Of a stretch of DNA of 64,000 nt, positions 40,072-50,335 are shown piece after piece. Source of the DNA: Idiomarina sp. (GTDB lineage Bacteria; Pseudomonadota; Gammaproteobacteria; Enterobacterales; Alteromonadaceae); the NCBI GenBank assembly GCA_020832105.1, contig JAFIFH010000052.1:1-64000 (forward strand), given 5' to 3'. Under the pieces are notes generated by a model. It worked only from the letters and a program-made list of their open reading frames with translations, searched no databases and was not told the origin of the DNA. Each line of letters begins with the position of its first letter. Position 1 is the stretch's first letter. Position numbers and translations under genes: made by a program.

Positions 40072-41361
40072 TTAGCGATCAACTGAGCGACTATTATTAA
40101 ACCGAATAAAGTGCCACAGCAAGCCCGCCGCTATAAAAACGCAGCCGCTGGCGAACACATACCAGTCAATAAAGAACACCAGCACGAGGCAGCTCAAAAG
40201 CCCTAGTATGGAGACCAAGCGGGGCACAAAACGTTGGCTCGCGGGTACCCGTAACGCCGCCAGATTGGTGATACCATAATAGGTCAGCACCGTGAATGCA
40301 CTGAACGACCAGGCCAATTGAACATCCCCTAACAGGGCCAGCAACATCATCACCGCGGTGGTCACATAGACTGCATTGGGTGCTGAGGTATTATCCTGGT
40401 TAAGGCGCGCGAACGCCGGGGGCAGGTCATTACGCCGGCCCATGGCAAGCACCACCCGCGATACCCCCAGAATGAGATTAAGGATAACCCCAAGTAAGGC
40501 GATAACCGCACCACTCAGCACCACGGCACGCAGCCAGCTCTGCTCAGTCAGGGCGATAAGCGCAAGCTGTTGACTGTTGCCCGCCAGGCTTTGGCTGAAT
40601 AAGTCGGTATGCAGCAGGGCGTAACCAATCAGCACGTAAAGTAAGGCGGTAACTACCAGAGTAGTGATAATAGCGATGGGGATCGTACGCTTTGGGTGAC
40701 TCACTTCTTCGCCCATGGTGGCAATTCGGCCATATCCGGTAAAGGCGACAAAAAGTAACGCCGCCGCGCCGAGAAACTCACGCCAGCCAATGCTATCGGC
40801 AATGGCTGTATCGAAATTGAAAACTTCATTGCGCTGAGCAACGTCCGCATTGGTGATGGCATGCAGCGAAAAGATCATCAGTGCACTGATACTAAGCACC
40901 ACAATGACCAGGTTCGCCCGGTTGGAACGGCGCATGCCGCCATTTACCAACAGCATTAACAGCGCCAATAGCACAATCGCCAACGGGATTTGCCAGTGCT
41001 GGGAGACACCCAGAGCGGGCAGCAAATACAGGCCGAACGCCAGTGCGGCGGTAGCCGCTGACGCACTTTTTGCCGCCACAAACAGCCAGCCTGCGGTAAA
41101 TCCCGCCCAGTGATTGAGAAATTGATACCCATATTCATACGTGCCGCCACTGACTGGGTGGACTGCGGCCAGCTGGGCGCTGGACAAACCATTACAGGCA
41201 GCCACAAAGGCCGCTAGCAATATAGCTAGTAACACCCAGGACCCGGTAATTTCCGTAGCCAACGCGATGGACACATAGGCACCCGTACCGACAATGGCGC
41301 CGAGCCCTAACAGTATTGCCCCACTCAGTGAGGTATGACGGACTAAGGAGTTATTAGACAT
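40072..41361 (-). CDS. APC family amino acid permease
   Basis: LGLGAIVGTGAYVSIALATEITG, AFTGYGRIATMGEEVSHPKRTIPIAII. Confidence 0.9.
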   Translation of the reverse strand: MSNNSLVRHTSLSGAILLGLGAIVGTGAYVSIALATEITGSWVLLAILLAAFVAACNGLSSAQLAAVHPVSGGTYEYGYQFLNHWAGFTAGWLFVAAKSASAATAALAFGLYLLPALGVSQHWQIPLAIVLLALLMLLVNGGMRRSNRANLVIVVLSISALMIFSLHAITNADVAQRNEVFNFDTAIADSIGWREFLGAAALLFVAFTGYGRIATMGEEVSHPKRTIPIAIITTLVVTALLYVLIGYALLHTDLFSQSLAGNSQQLALIALTEQSWLRAVVLSGAVIALLGVILNLILGVSRVVLAMGRRNDLPPAFARLNQDNTSAPNAVYVTTAVMMLLALLGDVQLAWSFSAFTVLTYYGITNLAALRVPASQRFVPRLVSILGLLSCLVLVFFIDWYVFASGCVFIAAGLLWHFIRFNNSRSVDR

Positions 41362-41561
41362 GCTGCCCTTTTAAAGGTTGTGTTGCTTAAACTCAAAAAG
41401 ATGGAAAATCAATAAGCGTGTCGTTAAGCGACGTGCAAAGCGGCGGCGTTCTGCCATAGGGCGGTTCATCAGCTAGTATCTACGAATATAATCTAGACTA
41501 CGTACCTTTCCAGCATAGCTCAATGCCTACAGATATATTTCTTAACTGGCGCGAGGTTCGC

Positions 41562-41634
41562 ATCGGCAATGAGCATATCCCGCGACGCTTAGGCTTGAAC
41601 TACCCGGTGCCCCCGTGAATTGGCTGCCGGTTGA
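41562..41634 (+). pseudogene. Decayed fragment of an old yellow enzyme (nemA-like) gene
   Basis: Reads IGNEHIPRRLGLNYPVP, then frameshifts to RELAAG-stop. Compare IGLNERIPRMPGLSYPVPRALASGE in intact nemA at 38321..39364. Confidence 0.65.
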
Positions 41635-41729
41635 ACAGATTGAATTGACCTGCTATGTTGAAACTGTGTTAAGTTGGTTTAAAAAATATACGACATTTAT
41701 GCACTGACATATAATAAACAGGTGCCTCA

Positions 41730-42617
41730 ATGATTCAAATTAACCGATATTTCAAATGGTTGCCTATGGCAGCTCTCCCTCTACTGTGGGCAACCACGGT
41801 TCCAGCTCAGGCGGAGTCGTGTGACACCGCAGAATGCAAAGCGCAGATGCAGAAGCTGGTTGAATATGCCCGTTATGGTAATGCCGAGGCGCTTGCGATC
41901 ATTGCGGTGGCCTATGCCACCGGTGACGGTTTAGAGAAGGATGAAGTCCAGGCCCGGCGCATGTTGCGCGAGTCAATTCGCTTAAATAGCGGTGTCGGCA
42001 TGTATGTAAAATCAAAATGGCGCGCGAGTGGATTTATATTTGAGCAGGATCAGGAACGTGCTGAGTACTTTCTTCGTCGCTCAGCAGAATATGGACATGA
42101 GCCAGCCAGTTACAAATTAGCTGCGCGGAGCTTTGAAGCGGGGCCGGAACAAGTTGATGAAGGTATCGCACACCTCAATAAAGCCGCAAAAAATGGTTAT
42201 ATACCGGCTCAATACACGTTGGCGCGAATGATGGAAGATACGGCACATACCACCGACGAACTGATGTTAGTGGCAGATATCTATGTTGAAACTTCGACCC
42301 GCAATTACCGGGATTCTCGCCAACGCCTTAACGCTACAATCGCCCGCTTGGAAAATGAACTGAACGATGATCACGAGGGCTTGACGCGTCTGCGTCAACT
42401 GCGCGACATGGAAGTGATTCATGTGAGTGGGCAAGAGTTTAATATCGAGAGCAGCCTGCAGCGTGTGACATCTTACATGGCTGAGGGTGGTTATTATGAC
42501 CGCCGCACGACGGGTAGCCGAATTCGCCGCCAGCGCCCGTGCTATTTAGACGCACACTGTCGGGTAGTGACCCCTCACGAGTCAGTGGCTCGCCTTACCG
42601 ATCTGTTCAGGAACTAA
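41730..42617 (+). CDS. Sel1-like repeat (tetratricopeptide) exported protein
   Basis: Signal peptide. Sel1-type repeats (GNAEALAIIAVAYATGDGLEKDEVQARRML, GYIPAQYTLARMMED). Confidence 0.8.
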   Translation: MIQINRYFKWLPMAALPLLWATTVPAQAESCDTAECKAQMQKLVEYARYGNAEALAIIAVAYATGDGLEKDEVQARRMLRESIRLNSGVGMYVKSKWRASGFIFEQDQERAEYFLRRSAEYGHEPASYKLAARSFEAGPEQVDEGIAHLNKAAKNGYIPAQYTLARMMEDTAHTTDELMLVADIYVETSTRNYRDSRQRLNATIARLENELNDDHEGLTRLRQLRDMEVIHVSGQEFNIESSLQRVTSYMAEGGYYDRRTTGSRIRRQRPCYLDAHCRVVTPHESVARLTDLFRN

Positions 42618-42624
42618 TTGGTGG

Positions 42625-43812
42625 TTACAACGCCTCACCACATACGTAGGCACTCGACCATGCCCATTGGAAGTTATAACCGCCAAGCCAGCCGGTGACA
42701 TCAAGAACCTCACCGATGAAGTACAGTCCTGGCTGGCGCTTACTTTGCATGGTTTTAGAGCTGACTTCGTCAACGTTAACCCCGCCTAAGGTGACTTCAG
42801 CAGTGCGATAGCCTTCTGTGCCATTGGGTTTAAGTGGCCAGTGGTGAAGGCGCTCAGCAATAACCTTTAATTCAGCATGGCTGTAATCGGCCATGTTTTT
42901 TTGTGGCCAGGTTTCGCGCTCCAGCAGCATGGTGACAATGCGCTTTGCGAAATGAGTGCTTAACCAGGCTTTTAAGCCGGCTTTAGGTTGCTCGGCCTTT
43001 GCCTGTTTAAGTGCACTAAGGGCATCGATATGTGGCAATAAGTTAATGCTCACTTTTTCGCCAGGCTGCCAATAGGAAGAGATCTGTAAAATACCCGGTC
43101 CGCTAACCCCGCGGTGGGTAAATAGCATGGCTTCTTTGAAGCTGGCGCGCTGATTCTCAGCAATGACATCACAGGCAGTGCCGGACAGCGGCTCGAACTG
43201 TGTTTTATCGTCATCGTGCAAGGTAAAAGGCACAAGCCCGGCGCGCACCGGCATAATACTGTGGCCAAACTGCTCTGCAAGCTTAAAACCAAACGGGGTC
43301 GCGCCGAGTTTTGGCATTGAGAGGCCACCAGTGGCAACCACCAACGCCGGGGTTTGATAGTCACCTTGCGAGGTGGTTATCTGATAGCTTTCGTTGCGGT
43401 AATTCACACTAAGAATATCAGTGCGCAGTTGGACCGTCGCGCCGTTATCGCTGCACTCTTTCATCAGCATGCGCACAATGTCTTTGGCCGAGTGATCGCA
43501 AAATAACTGACCTAAGGTTTTCTCGTGGTAAGCGATACCATGGCGGTCAACCTGAGCGATAAAGTCCCACTGGGTATAACGACTTAACGCAGATTTGCAA
43601 AAATGCGGATTGGCAGAAATGAAATTGTCCGGCGCGGTGTACATATTGGTGAAGTTGCAGCGACCACCACCAGAAATCAGAATTTTCTTACCCGCTTGTT
43701 TGGCGTGATCCAGCACCAACACATTTTTTCCGCGCTTGGCGGCGGTGGCGGCACAATGCAAACCAGCAGCGCCCGCGCCTAGCACAATTACGTCAAAAGT
43801 CTTTACTTCCAT
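42625..43812 (-). CDS. yhiN: HI0933/YhiN family flavoprotein (NAD(P)/FAD-dependent oxidoreductase)
   Basis: DVIVLGAGAAGLHCAATAAKRG, ILISGGGRCNFTNM, EVTLGGVNVDEVSSKTMQSK, GEVLDVTGWLGGYNFQWAWSSAY. Confidence 0.9.
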   Translation of the reverse strand: MEVKTFDVIVLGAGAAGLHCAATAAKRGKNVLVLDHAKQAGKKILISGGGRCNFTNMYTAPDNFISANPHFCKSALSRYTQWDFIAQVDRHGIAYHEKTLGQLFCDHSAKDIVRMLMKECSDNGATVQLRTDILSVNYRNESYQITTSQGDYQTPALVVATGGLSMPKLGATPFGFKLAEQFGHSIMPVRAGLVPFTLHDDDKTQFEPLSGTACDVIAENQRASFKEAMLFTHRGVSGPGILQISSYWQPGEKVSINLLPHIDALSALKQAKAEQPKAGLKAWLSTHFAKRIVTMLLERETWPQKNMADYSHAELKVIAERLHHWPLKPNGTEGYRTAEVTLGGVNVDEVSSKTMQSKRQPGLYFIGEVLDVTGWLGGYNFQWAWSSAYVCGEAL

Positions 43813-43994
43813 TTACTTAGCGCCACGTTATCAAACCATTTCTAAATGAGTCAGGTCATCGGGGGAGTGAAAAAAAGCTCGCTTAACACCTGCAAAGCGG
43901 GCATTTTAGCACATTCGGTGGCAAATCGGATTTGCGCCGCGCCACGCTTTTGCATAGTCTAGAGCGCGTTTAAATTCGGGGAACATATACCATT

Positions 43995-45368
43995 ATGTCA
44001 AAAATAAAAATTCCACATACGCTGGTGCTGATGTTCATCATGATGATGGTCGCGCTGGTTTTAACCTGGGTGCTACCCACCGGGACTTATGAACGGGTCG
44101 AGATGGATGGCCGTACCGTGGTCCAGCCGGGTAGTTTTGAAGTGCTCGAAGAGGCACCAAAATTAAGCCCGTTGCGCCTGCTCACAGTGATTCCCGAGGC
44201 CCTGGCCTCTGCCCAGGACGTCATTTTCTTTGTCTTCCTGATTGGTGGTGTGCTGGGTATTATCCGTCACACTGGCGCGCTGGACGCAGTGATAGGCAAG
44301 TTGCTGGAGAAATTTGGCAGTCGCATGGGCTTACTGATTTTCGGCGGTATGTTTATTTTCGGGTTGTTCTCGTCGGTGATCGGGATGGCTGCCGAGTATG
44401 TGGTTTTCGTCGCTTTATTGGTGGGGCTTTGTAGGGCAATCAAACTCGATGCGATGGTGGCAATGGGGATTCTCGTCGTCGGCTATGGGGTCGGGTATGG
44501 ACTCTCCCTGACCAACCCGTTCACGGTTATGATCGCTCAGGCCATCGCGGAAGTTCAACCAGGTAGCGGTAACTGGTTGCGGATTTTACTGCTGGTACCG
44601 ATTTTCGCGGTGGGCTTTCATCATGTCTATAGCTACGCGAAGAAGGTCAAAGCAGACCCTGCCAACTCTTTATTAGCAGATTTACCTGCAGCAGATGTGC
44701 AGGAAGACCCAGACGCCTACCCTAAAATGAGCAAGACCCACATCGCGGTGATTTCTGCGTTTGCGCTGACCTTAGCGCTGCTGGTGTTTGGTATTCAGGT
44801 GTATGGCTGGTATCTGACTGAGCTGAGTGCGCTGTTTGTGGGCCTGGGTATCGCAACCATCTTTATTGGCCGTTTGGGCTTTGATGAAGCCGCGCAAAAA
44901 TTCATTGACGGTGCCGCGCAACTGACTGCCACAGCATTGCTGGTCGGGTTCGCGCGAAGTATTGCGATGATCATGGAAGATGGTCTGGTGCTCGACACGG
45001 TTATCCATTACCTGTCGATGCCGGTGGACGCCTTAGGCTCTTACTTTGGCGCTGTGGGCATGCTGTTCATTCAGTCATTCCTCAACCTGTTTATTCCATC
45101 AGGTTCAGGTCAGGCCTTTGTGACCATGCCCATCATGGTACCTATTGCGGATACCGCTGGGATTGGTCGTCAGGTGGCGGTACTTGCGTTCCAGATGGGT
45201 GACGGTTTCATGAATATGATTGTTCCAACCAACCCGGTACTGATGGGTATTCTGGGCTTAGCGGGTATTCCGTACGATCGTTGGTTCCGCTTTATGATGC
45301 CGCTGATGCTGAAGTTACTGGTGGTGTGTTCGCTGGCGCTGATGTTTGCGGTGTTTGTTGGTTACTAG
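43995..45368 (+). CDS. YfcC-family (DcuC/ArsB-type) transporter
   Basis: IPHTLVLMFIMMMVALVLTWVLPTGTYER, NLFIPSGSGQAFVTMPIMVPIAD, VPTNPVLMGILGLAGIPYDRW. Confidence 0.88.
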   Translation: MSKIKIPHTLVLMFIMMMVALVLTWVLPTGTYERVEMDGRTVVQPGSFEVLEEAPKLSPLRLLTVIPEALASAQDVIFFVFLIGGVLGIIRHTGALDAVIGKLLEKFGSRMGLLIFGGMFIFGLFSSVIGMAAEYVVFVALLVGLCRAIKLDAMVAMGILVVGYGVGYGLSLTNPFTVMIAQAIAEVQPGSGNWLRILLLVPIFAVGFHHVYSYAKKVKADPANSLLADLPAADVQEDPDAYPKMSKTHIAVISAFALTLALLVFGIQVYGWYLTELSALFVGLGIATIFIGRLGFDEAAQKFIDGAAQLTATALLVGFARSIAMIMEDGLVLDTVIHYLSMPVDALGSYFGAVGMLFIQSFLNLFIPSGSGQAFVTMPIMVPIADTAGIGRQVAVLAFQMGDGFMNMIVPTNPVLMGILGLAGIPYDRWFRFMMPLMLKLLVVCSLALMFAVFVGY

Positions 45369-45394
45369 CCAAGCATTCATAATGCGAGGTCAGT

Positions 45395-45432
45395 AAAGCC
45401 CTGTATCAGTTCACTGATACAGGGCTTTTTTA
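45395..45432. terminator. Terminator between the YfcC-family gene and gnat-rsmJ
   Basis: AAAGCCCTGTATCAGT-TC-ACTGATACAGGGCTTTTTT. Confidence 0.9.
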
Positions 45433-46755
45433 ATAGGCTTGTTTGATATAAATGTCGAAGCGATGTTTCTTGCTAGTGACCTGGGCATGCGGCTCGCGGT
45501 TAGCTAAGAAAGGTGCCTTCGCTGGGCGTTTGACCACCACCCGGTGGGTTGCCAGGCCAAGTGCAGCGTCCAGTAAGGCGTTGCTATCTTGATCGTTACC
45601 CACCAGCTCCTGCAACATCTGCATGTCTTTTTTAACCGCTGCAGATTTATCCCGGTGAGGGAACATCGGGTCTAGGTAGATCGCCATCGGCGGTCGGGTC
45701 ATTAGCTGGGCGGCATAGGCTGGCTCAAGAATACTCCCTGCAGGGAGCACTCGCACCCGTTCACTAACCCAAGGGCCGATGTGAGCGTCGTGACTGGCTC
45801 GGTACACTGCATCACTTAACAGCGCATGAATGGCTCGATTACGCTCAAGGAACCTCAGGTTACAGCCTGCGTGCGCAAGAATCATCCCATCCCGGCCAAG
45901 GCCGGCTGTGGCATCTAAAATATCCGGGCGATGACCTTTTTGAATACCCAGAGCACGCACAATGGCTTCATCACGCTGTGGTCCCGCCTGACGCCGCCAG
46001 GCTTGTTTACCGCCAGTAAAATCTAACACTAGCGGATTTACTTTAGGGTGATGCTGCCAGCGCAGTTGCAGGCCTTCCTGAGTCAGCTCCAGCACAAAGG
46101 GGTGTTCATTTGCACCTTCTGGCAGTTGCAGCTCTTGAGCTAAATGCAGCGCCGCTGGCGCCAACTCTGGATCGCCTGCCAGCAACGCAGGTAACTCCGT
46201 TTGAGGGATAGATTTAGGTTCAGCCGTATCGCTTGAAGCTGCTGGATGCGTTGGCTGGCTGTGGTGCGCCGCTGACAAGCGCATGTCCTGATGAGGAATA
46301 TTATCTTCCAGGTATTCATGCCCTTCATCGACAAAGCCGAGGGAGTGATAGAAATCAAGCAGGTAAGTCTGCGCACCAATTAATATATCGGTGTCAGGGT
46401 CAGCGGCAAAGGCTAACTGCATCGCCCTGTGCATCAGTTGGCGACCGAGTTGCTCGCCGCGGGCCTTAGGCGCGACAATCACCCGGCCAATGCGATGCGC
46501 ACCGTGGCTGGCGCCATGGTTCAGTGTGGTTGTTTGCTGATCATCATTCAGCGCAGCGAATACCCGGGCATAAGCCACTAAATCACCATCAACATAGCCC
46601 ATGACATGCAGTGCCAGGTGGTCTTCGCCATCAGCGTCCTGATAAGGACATTGCTGCTCAACCACAAAGACCTGCTGGCGCAGGGCCAGGATCTGATAAA
46701 GCTCATCCAGGCTCAGGGCGGTGAAAGTTTTACTGTACCAACGTAGTTTGCTCAT
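45430..46755 (-). CDS. ElaA-type GNAT acetyltransferase fused to RsmJ 16S rRNA methyltransferase
   Basis: N-term FTALSLDELYQILALRQQVFVVEQQCPYQDADGEDHLALHVMGY (ElaA-like), HRIGRVIVAPKARGEQLGRQL (GNAT). C-term DATAGLGRDGMILAHAGC, YLDPMFPHRDKSAAVKKDMQMLQ (RsmJ). Confidence 0.88.
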   Translation of the reverse strand: MSKLRWYSKTFTALSLDELYQILALRQQVFVVEQQCPYQDADGEDHLALHVMGYVDGDLVAYARVFAALNDDQQTTTLNHGASHGAHRIGRVIVAPKARGEQLGRQLMHRAMQLAFAADPDTDILIGAQTYLLDFYHSLGFVDEGHEYLEDNIPHQDMRLSAAHHSQPTHPAASSDTAEPKSIPQTELPALLAGDPELAPAALHLAQELQLPEGANEHPFVLELTQEGLQLRWQHHPKVNPLVLDFTGGKQAWRRQAGPQRDEAIVRALGIQKGHRPDILDATAGLGRDGMILAHAGCNLRFLERNRAIHALLSDAVYRASHDAHIGPWVSERVRVLPAGSILEPAYAAQLMTRPPMAIYLDPMFPHRDKSAAVKKDMQMLQELVGNDQDSNALLDAALGLATHRVVVKRPAKAPFLANREPHAQVTSKKHRFDIYIKQAY

Positions 46756-46767
46756 GAGAGCGCCTCG

Positions 46768-47592
46768 TTAAAAAATGCGGGCGGGATAATACGCGAGCAG
46801 TTCGGCGACTTTATTGCGCGTATCACCTTTTTGCGAAATATAGCGGTTCACTTGAAGTGGCGTTAATTCCGCCTGTTGATAATAGATCCTGCTTAAGCTG
46901 GTGTCATGGTTGCTAATCAAGACTGAAATCCCACGCTTAAATGCCGCCTGCTCCGCTTTCTTGGCCAATACCGCCTGTTCATCCAGGCTGAAGCCGCCAC
47001 TGGCATAGCTGGTAAAGCTGGCAGTAGGGCTAAGCGGCAGATACGGCGGGTCGCAATAAATAACCTGGCCTTTACGCGCCCGCCGAAAACTGCTTTGAAA
47101 AGGCTGACAGGTAAAGGTCGCCTTTTTCGCTTTCTCGGCAAAAAACTCCAGCTCTGCTTCCGGAAAATAGGGTTTCTTATATTTGCCGAAGGGCACGTTG
47201 AACTGGCCACTGGCATTGTAGCGACACAACCCATTGTAGCCGTGGCGATTGAGGTATAAAAACAGCAGCGAGCGGTGATAGGTGTCGGTGCTAAGATTAA
47301 ACTCGCGACGCAGGGCATAGAAGGCATCAGCCTGGTTATAGCGGCTACTAAAAAAGCGCCGGGCATCGTTAATATAAGTTTTCGGGCGGCGCTTCACGAC
47401 TTGGTAGAGGTTAATCAGGTCCGCGTTGATATCGTTTAGTAGATAGTGCTCATAGTCGGTGTTTAAAAACACCGATCCCGCGCCTACAAATGGCTCAACC
47501 AGCTTATCACCGGGAGGCAGAACGTGATTAATGGCATCCACCAGCGAATATTTGCCGCCGGCCCATTTTAAAAATGCGCGCTGTTTTTTCAT
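46768..47592 (-). CDS. dam: DNA adenine methylase Dam
   Basis: FLKWAGGKYSLVD, PFVGAGSVFLNTDY, IYCDPPYLPLS. Confidence 0.95.
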   Translation of the reverse strand: MKKQRAFLKWAGGKYSLVDAINHVLPPGDKLVEPFVGAGSVFLNTDYEHYLLNDINADLINLYQVVKRRPKTYINDARRFFSSRYNQADAFYALRREFNLSTDTYHRSLLFLYLNRHGYNGLCRYNASGQFNVPFGKYKKPYFPEAELEFFAEKAKKATFTCQPFQSSFRRARKGQVIYCDPPYLPLSPTASFTSYASGGFSLDEQAVLAKKAEQAAFKRGISVLISNHDTSLSRIYYQQAELTPLQVNRYISQKGDTRNKVAELLAYYPARIF

Positions 47593-47597
47593 TTTAA

Positions 47598-49226
47598 TTA
47601 GTTATTATCCTGAGCGCTGTTGTTCATCACCGGTGCGAGATCTTGATGGACCAGGCGTACCGCTTTTAGCCATGGTTGTATGCTCTGTAAGTCGTCATTG
47701 CTGGCCAGATACGCTTGCGCTGCGTTGGCACTGGTAAAGTCACCAATCACCACCATATACCAGGGCTGTTGATCGCGAAGCGTTTGGTAAATGGCCATCT
47801 CAGGGTGCTCGAAACCGGCCAGAAACTGCATCAGTCGGGGTTCACTGTTAAACGCCGCGACCTGAAAAACGTACCGATTTGCGTCTCTTTGCCACAATTC
47901 AAGATTATCATAGGCGTGCAGCCAGGGGTTGAGGTTTTCTGCTTCGACGACCTCTTCTTCTTCATCAACAGAAGGGCTTTGCTCTGTAGCGGCTTCTTCA
48001 GTCGGTGGTTCGTCAGCCTGTTCAGCATCTGGCTGGGTTGTAACCGATTCTTCTTGCGCTTGGTTTTGCAAATAATTGACGGGCTGCACCAGTTGGAATT
48101 GTATGTCACGCGGTGGTGGTTGCGTATCTGCCCGCTCACGTAACCGCTGCATGGCCTGTTGATAGTCCATCACCGGGGCAGTGGTGTCTTCACTCTCTTG
48201 ATGAATCTCTGCTTCATCAGTGGGTAAAATAGGTGGTGTAAATGTGGCAGTGGCAGGTTCTGATTCAACTGTCGCGGGCTCATTATCCTGGGTGGTATGC
48301 AGCCAGGCAGCCACTGCGATGGCAATAATCGCCGCAAGGCCAACTAACACGAACACGAGTTGATTACTGGTCAGTTTTTTAGCCGCAGCGGGAGTCGCCT
48401 GGGTGGCTGTGCTGGCAAGCTTGCGGTTACGCGCCTGCATCGCTTTCTCAGTGTAAGGTTGCACCAACAGTTGGTCTTCCAGCTGGGCCTGGATCTGGCC
48501 TGGAAAGCCCTGGGTTTGATTGAGTAAATCGTTAATGGCGGCTTCGTCTAAGGCGTTAATCTTAGCATCGACGACGTCGTTCTGATTTTGTTGAGTGGCG
48601 ATGAGCTTGCGCGCAAACCATTGCTGTTCGCGCTTAAAGAAGGCCGGCACCTCCACCAGCACAGGTGGTTCGCTATTCCCCAGCGCGACGCCCTTACTGG
48701 CGCGCTTGACCCAGCCGCTTTCACCGGCGATCACCACACTCACACGATGTTCAGGGTTGAACAGATGGCGACTACTGACCAGCTCCTGTAATTCACTGAG
48801 GATTCTGCCAGGTAAACTCGGGCCATTATCGATGCAGATAACCAGGTGTTGGCGACCCGGCTTAATATTGCGTTGTAATGCTTCGAGCAGGCTATCGTCG
48901 GTGGAATAGGCATCGAGCGAGACCAGCTGACGCAGCAGTTTGGTGCGTAAGGCATCGGCGGAGCCTTTACCCGGCTCGGCGCTAAACGCGAGGTTGGCAT
49001 AATCCGAAGCTTGCTCAAGAAACACCTCTAGAATAGTGCTCTTTCCGGCGCCCACCGGGCCACTTAAAAATATTAGGGTTTCACTAAAGGCCACATGATT
49101 ATGTAGCTGGTCAAGCACACTTTGCTGACTGGTGGTTATCTTGGTGGGGATCGCCAGGCCAGGATCGCGATCATCGGTGGCTGACTCGTTCGCAAGATGA
49201 TTGGCTGGTCTTGGTTGATATGCCAT
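47598..49226 (-). CDS. damX: DamX-like AAA ATPase with C-terminal SPOR domain
   Basis: LSGPVGAGKSTILEVFL, central TM, C-terminal YVFQVAAFNSEPRLMQFLAGF...WYMVVIGDF SPOR-like domain, between dam and aroB. Confidence 0.85.
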   Translation of the reverse strand: MAYQPRPANHLANESATDDRDPGLAIPTKITTSQQSVLDQLHNHVAFSETLIFLSGPVGAGKSTILEVFLEQASDYANLAFSAEPGKGSADALRTKLLRQLVSLDAYSTDDSLLEALQRNIKPGRQHLVICIDNGPSLPGRILSELQELVSSRHLFNPEHRVSVVIAGESGWVKRASKGVALGNSEPPVLVEVPAFFKREQQWFARKLIATQQNQNDVVDAKINALDEAAINDLLNQTQGFPGQIQAQLEDQLLVQPYTEKAMQARNRKLASTATQATPAAAKKLTSNQLVFVLVGLAAIIAIAVAAWLHTTQDNEPATVESEPATATFTPPILPTDEAEIHQESEDTTAPVMDYQQAMQRLRERADTQPPPRDIQFQLVQPVNYLQNQAQEESVTTQPDAEQADEPPTEEAATEQSPSVDEEEEVVEAENLNPWLHAYDNLELWQRDANRYVFQVAAFNSEPRLMQFLAGFEHPEMAIYQTLRDQQPWYMVVIGDFTSANAAQAYLASNDDLQSIQPWLKAVRLVHQDLAPVMNNSAQDNN

Positions 49227-49229
49227 CCG

Positions 49230-50309
49230 CTACCCTCGCTGGCGGCTGACCGCCTGTCGCAACGCTGACTCGCTCACGTCGGCGGTGACAACCGCCTGGC
49301 CAAGACCTTGCGGCAGTATAAACCGGACTTGTCCTGCTTTGACCTTTTTGTCCCGTAACATCAGCTGTTGCCACTCAGCCCACGCCATCGACTCTGGTGC
49401 CGATACGGGCAGGTGGGCGGCTTTGAGTAACGCCACCACCCGCGAATATTCATCGTCAGTCATCCAGCCTTGCTGCTGACTGACATCACAGGCAATGGCG
49501 ATACCTGCAGCTACGGCTTCACCGTGCAGCCAGGTGCCAAAGCCCTGTGATTTTTCAATGGCATGGCCAAAGGTATGGCCAAGATTCAGCAACGCGCGCT
49601 GTCCTTGCTCGCGCTCGTCTTCACTCACCACCTGCGCCTTACAGGCACAGCTACGCAGAATCGCTTCGGTGAGTGCGGCGTCATCGAGGTCGGTCAGCCG
49701 GGTTATATTGATTTCAAGCCAGCTAAAAAACTCTGCGTTTGCCATGACCCCATATTTTATCACTTCGGCAAGGCCGGCACTCAGCTCTCGCGCTGGAAGG
49801 GTATGCAGACACTGGGTATCAATAAGTACTGCACGGGGCTGGTGGAAGGCACCAATTAAATTTTTGCCGCGCGGGTGATTCACTGCCGTTTTTCCACCCA
49901 CTGAAGAATCCACCTGAGACAGCAATGTCGTGGGGAGCTGGACGAAGTCAACACCGCGATGGAAACTAGCGGCAACAAACCCAGCAAGATCGCCGACCAC
50001 GCCACCACCTAGGGCAACTACGGTGCAATCTCGGGCGAAACCGCTGCCAAGTAACGCATCGAGTGCGTCCTGCCAAGTGGCTAAGCTTTTTGCGGATTCG
50101 CCATCAGGCATGCAAAAAACCATAACCTCATGGTTGGTCAACGCCAATTGCACCTGCTCTAGATAGAGAGGTGCGACCACGTCATTGGTAACAATAAAGA
50201 TTTGTTGGTTAAGGGCAGCAGATAAGGTGTCTGCAAGTGTCGGCAGTAGGTTACTGCCGACATAGATCGGGTAGCTGCGCGAGCCTAATTCGACTGAAAG
50301 CTGTTGCAT
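49230..50309 (-). CDS. aroB: 3-dehydroquinate synthase
   Basis: SYPIYVGSNLL, ALGGGVVGDLAGFVAASFHRGVDFVQLPTTLLSQVDSSVGGKTAVNHPRGKN, NLGHTFGHAIE. Confidence 0.97.
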   Translation of the reverse strand: MQQLSVELGSRSYPIYVGSNLLPTLADTLSAALNQQIFIVTNDVVAPLYLEQVQLALTNHEVMVFCMPDGESAKSLATWQDALDALLGSGFARDCTVVALGGGVVGDLAGFVAASFHRGVDFVQLPTTLLSQVDSSVGGKTAVNHPRGKNLIGAFHQPRAVLIDTQCLHTLPARELSAGLAEVIKYGVMANAEFFSWLEINITRLTDLDDAALTEAILRSCACKAQVVSEDEREQGQRALLNLGHTFGHAIEKSQGFGTWLHGEAVAAGIAIACDVSQQQGWMTDDEYSRVVALLKAAHLPVSAPESMAWAEWQQLMLRDKKVKAGQVRFILPQGLGQAVVTADVSESALRQAVSRQRG

Positions 50310-50335
50310 AGAGATACCCTGGTGCAGAGAGACAG

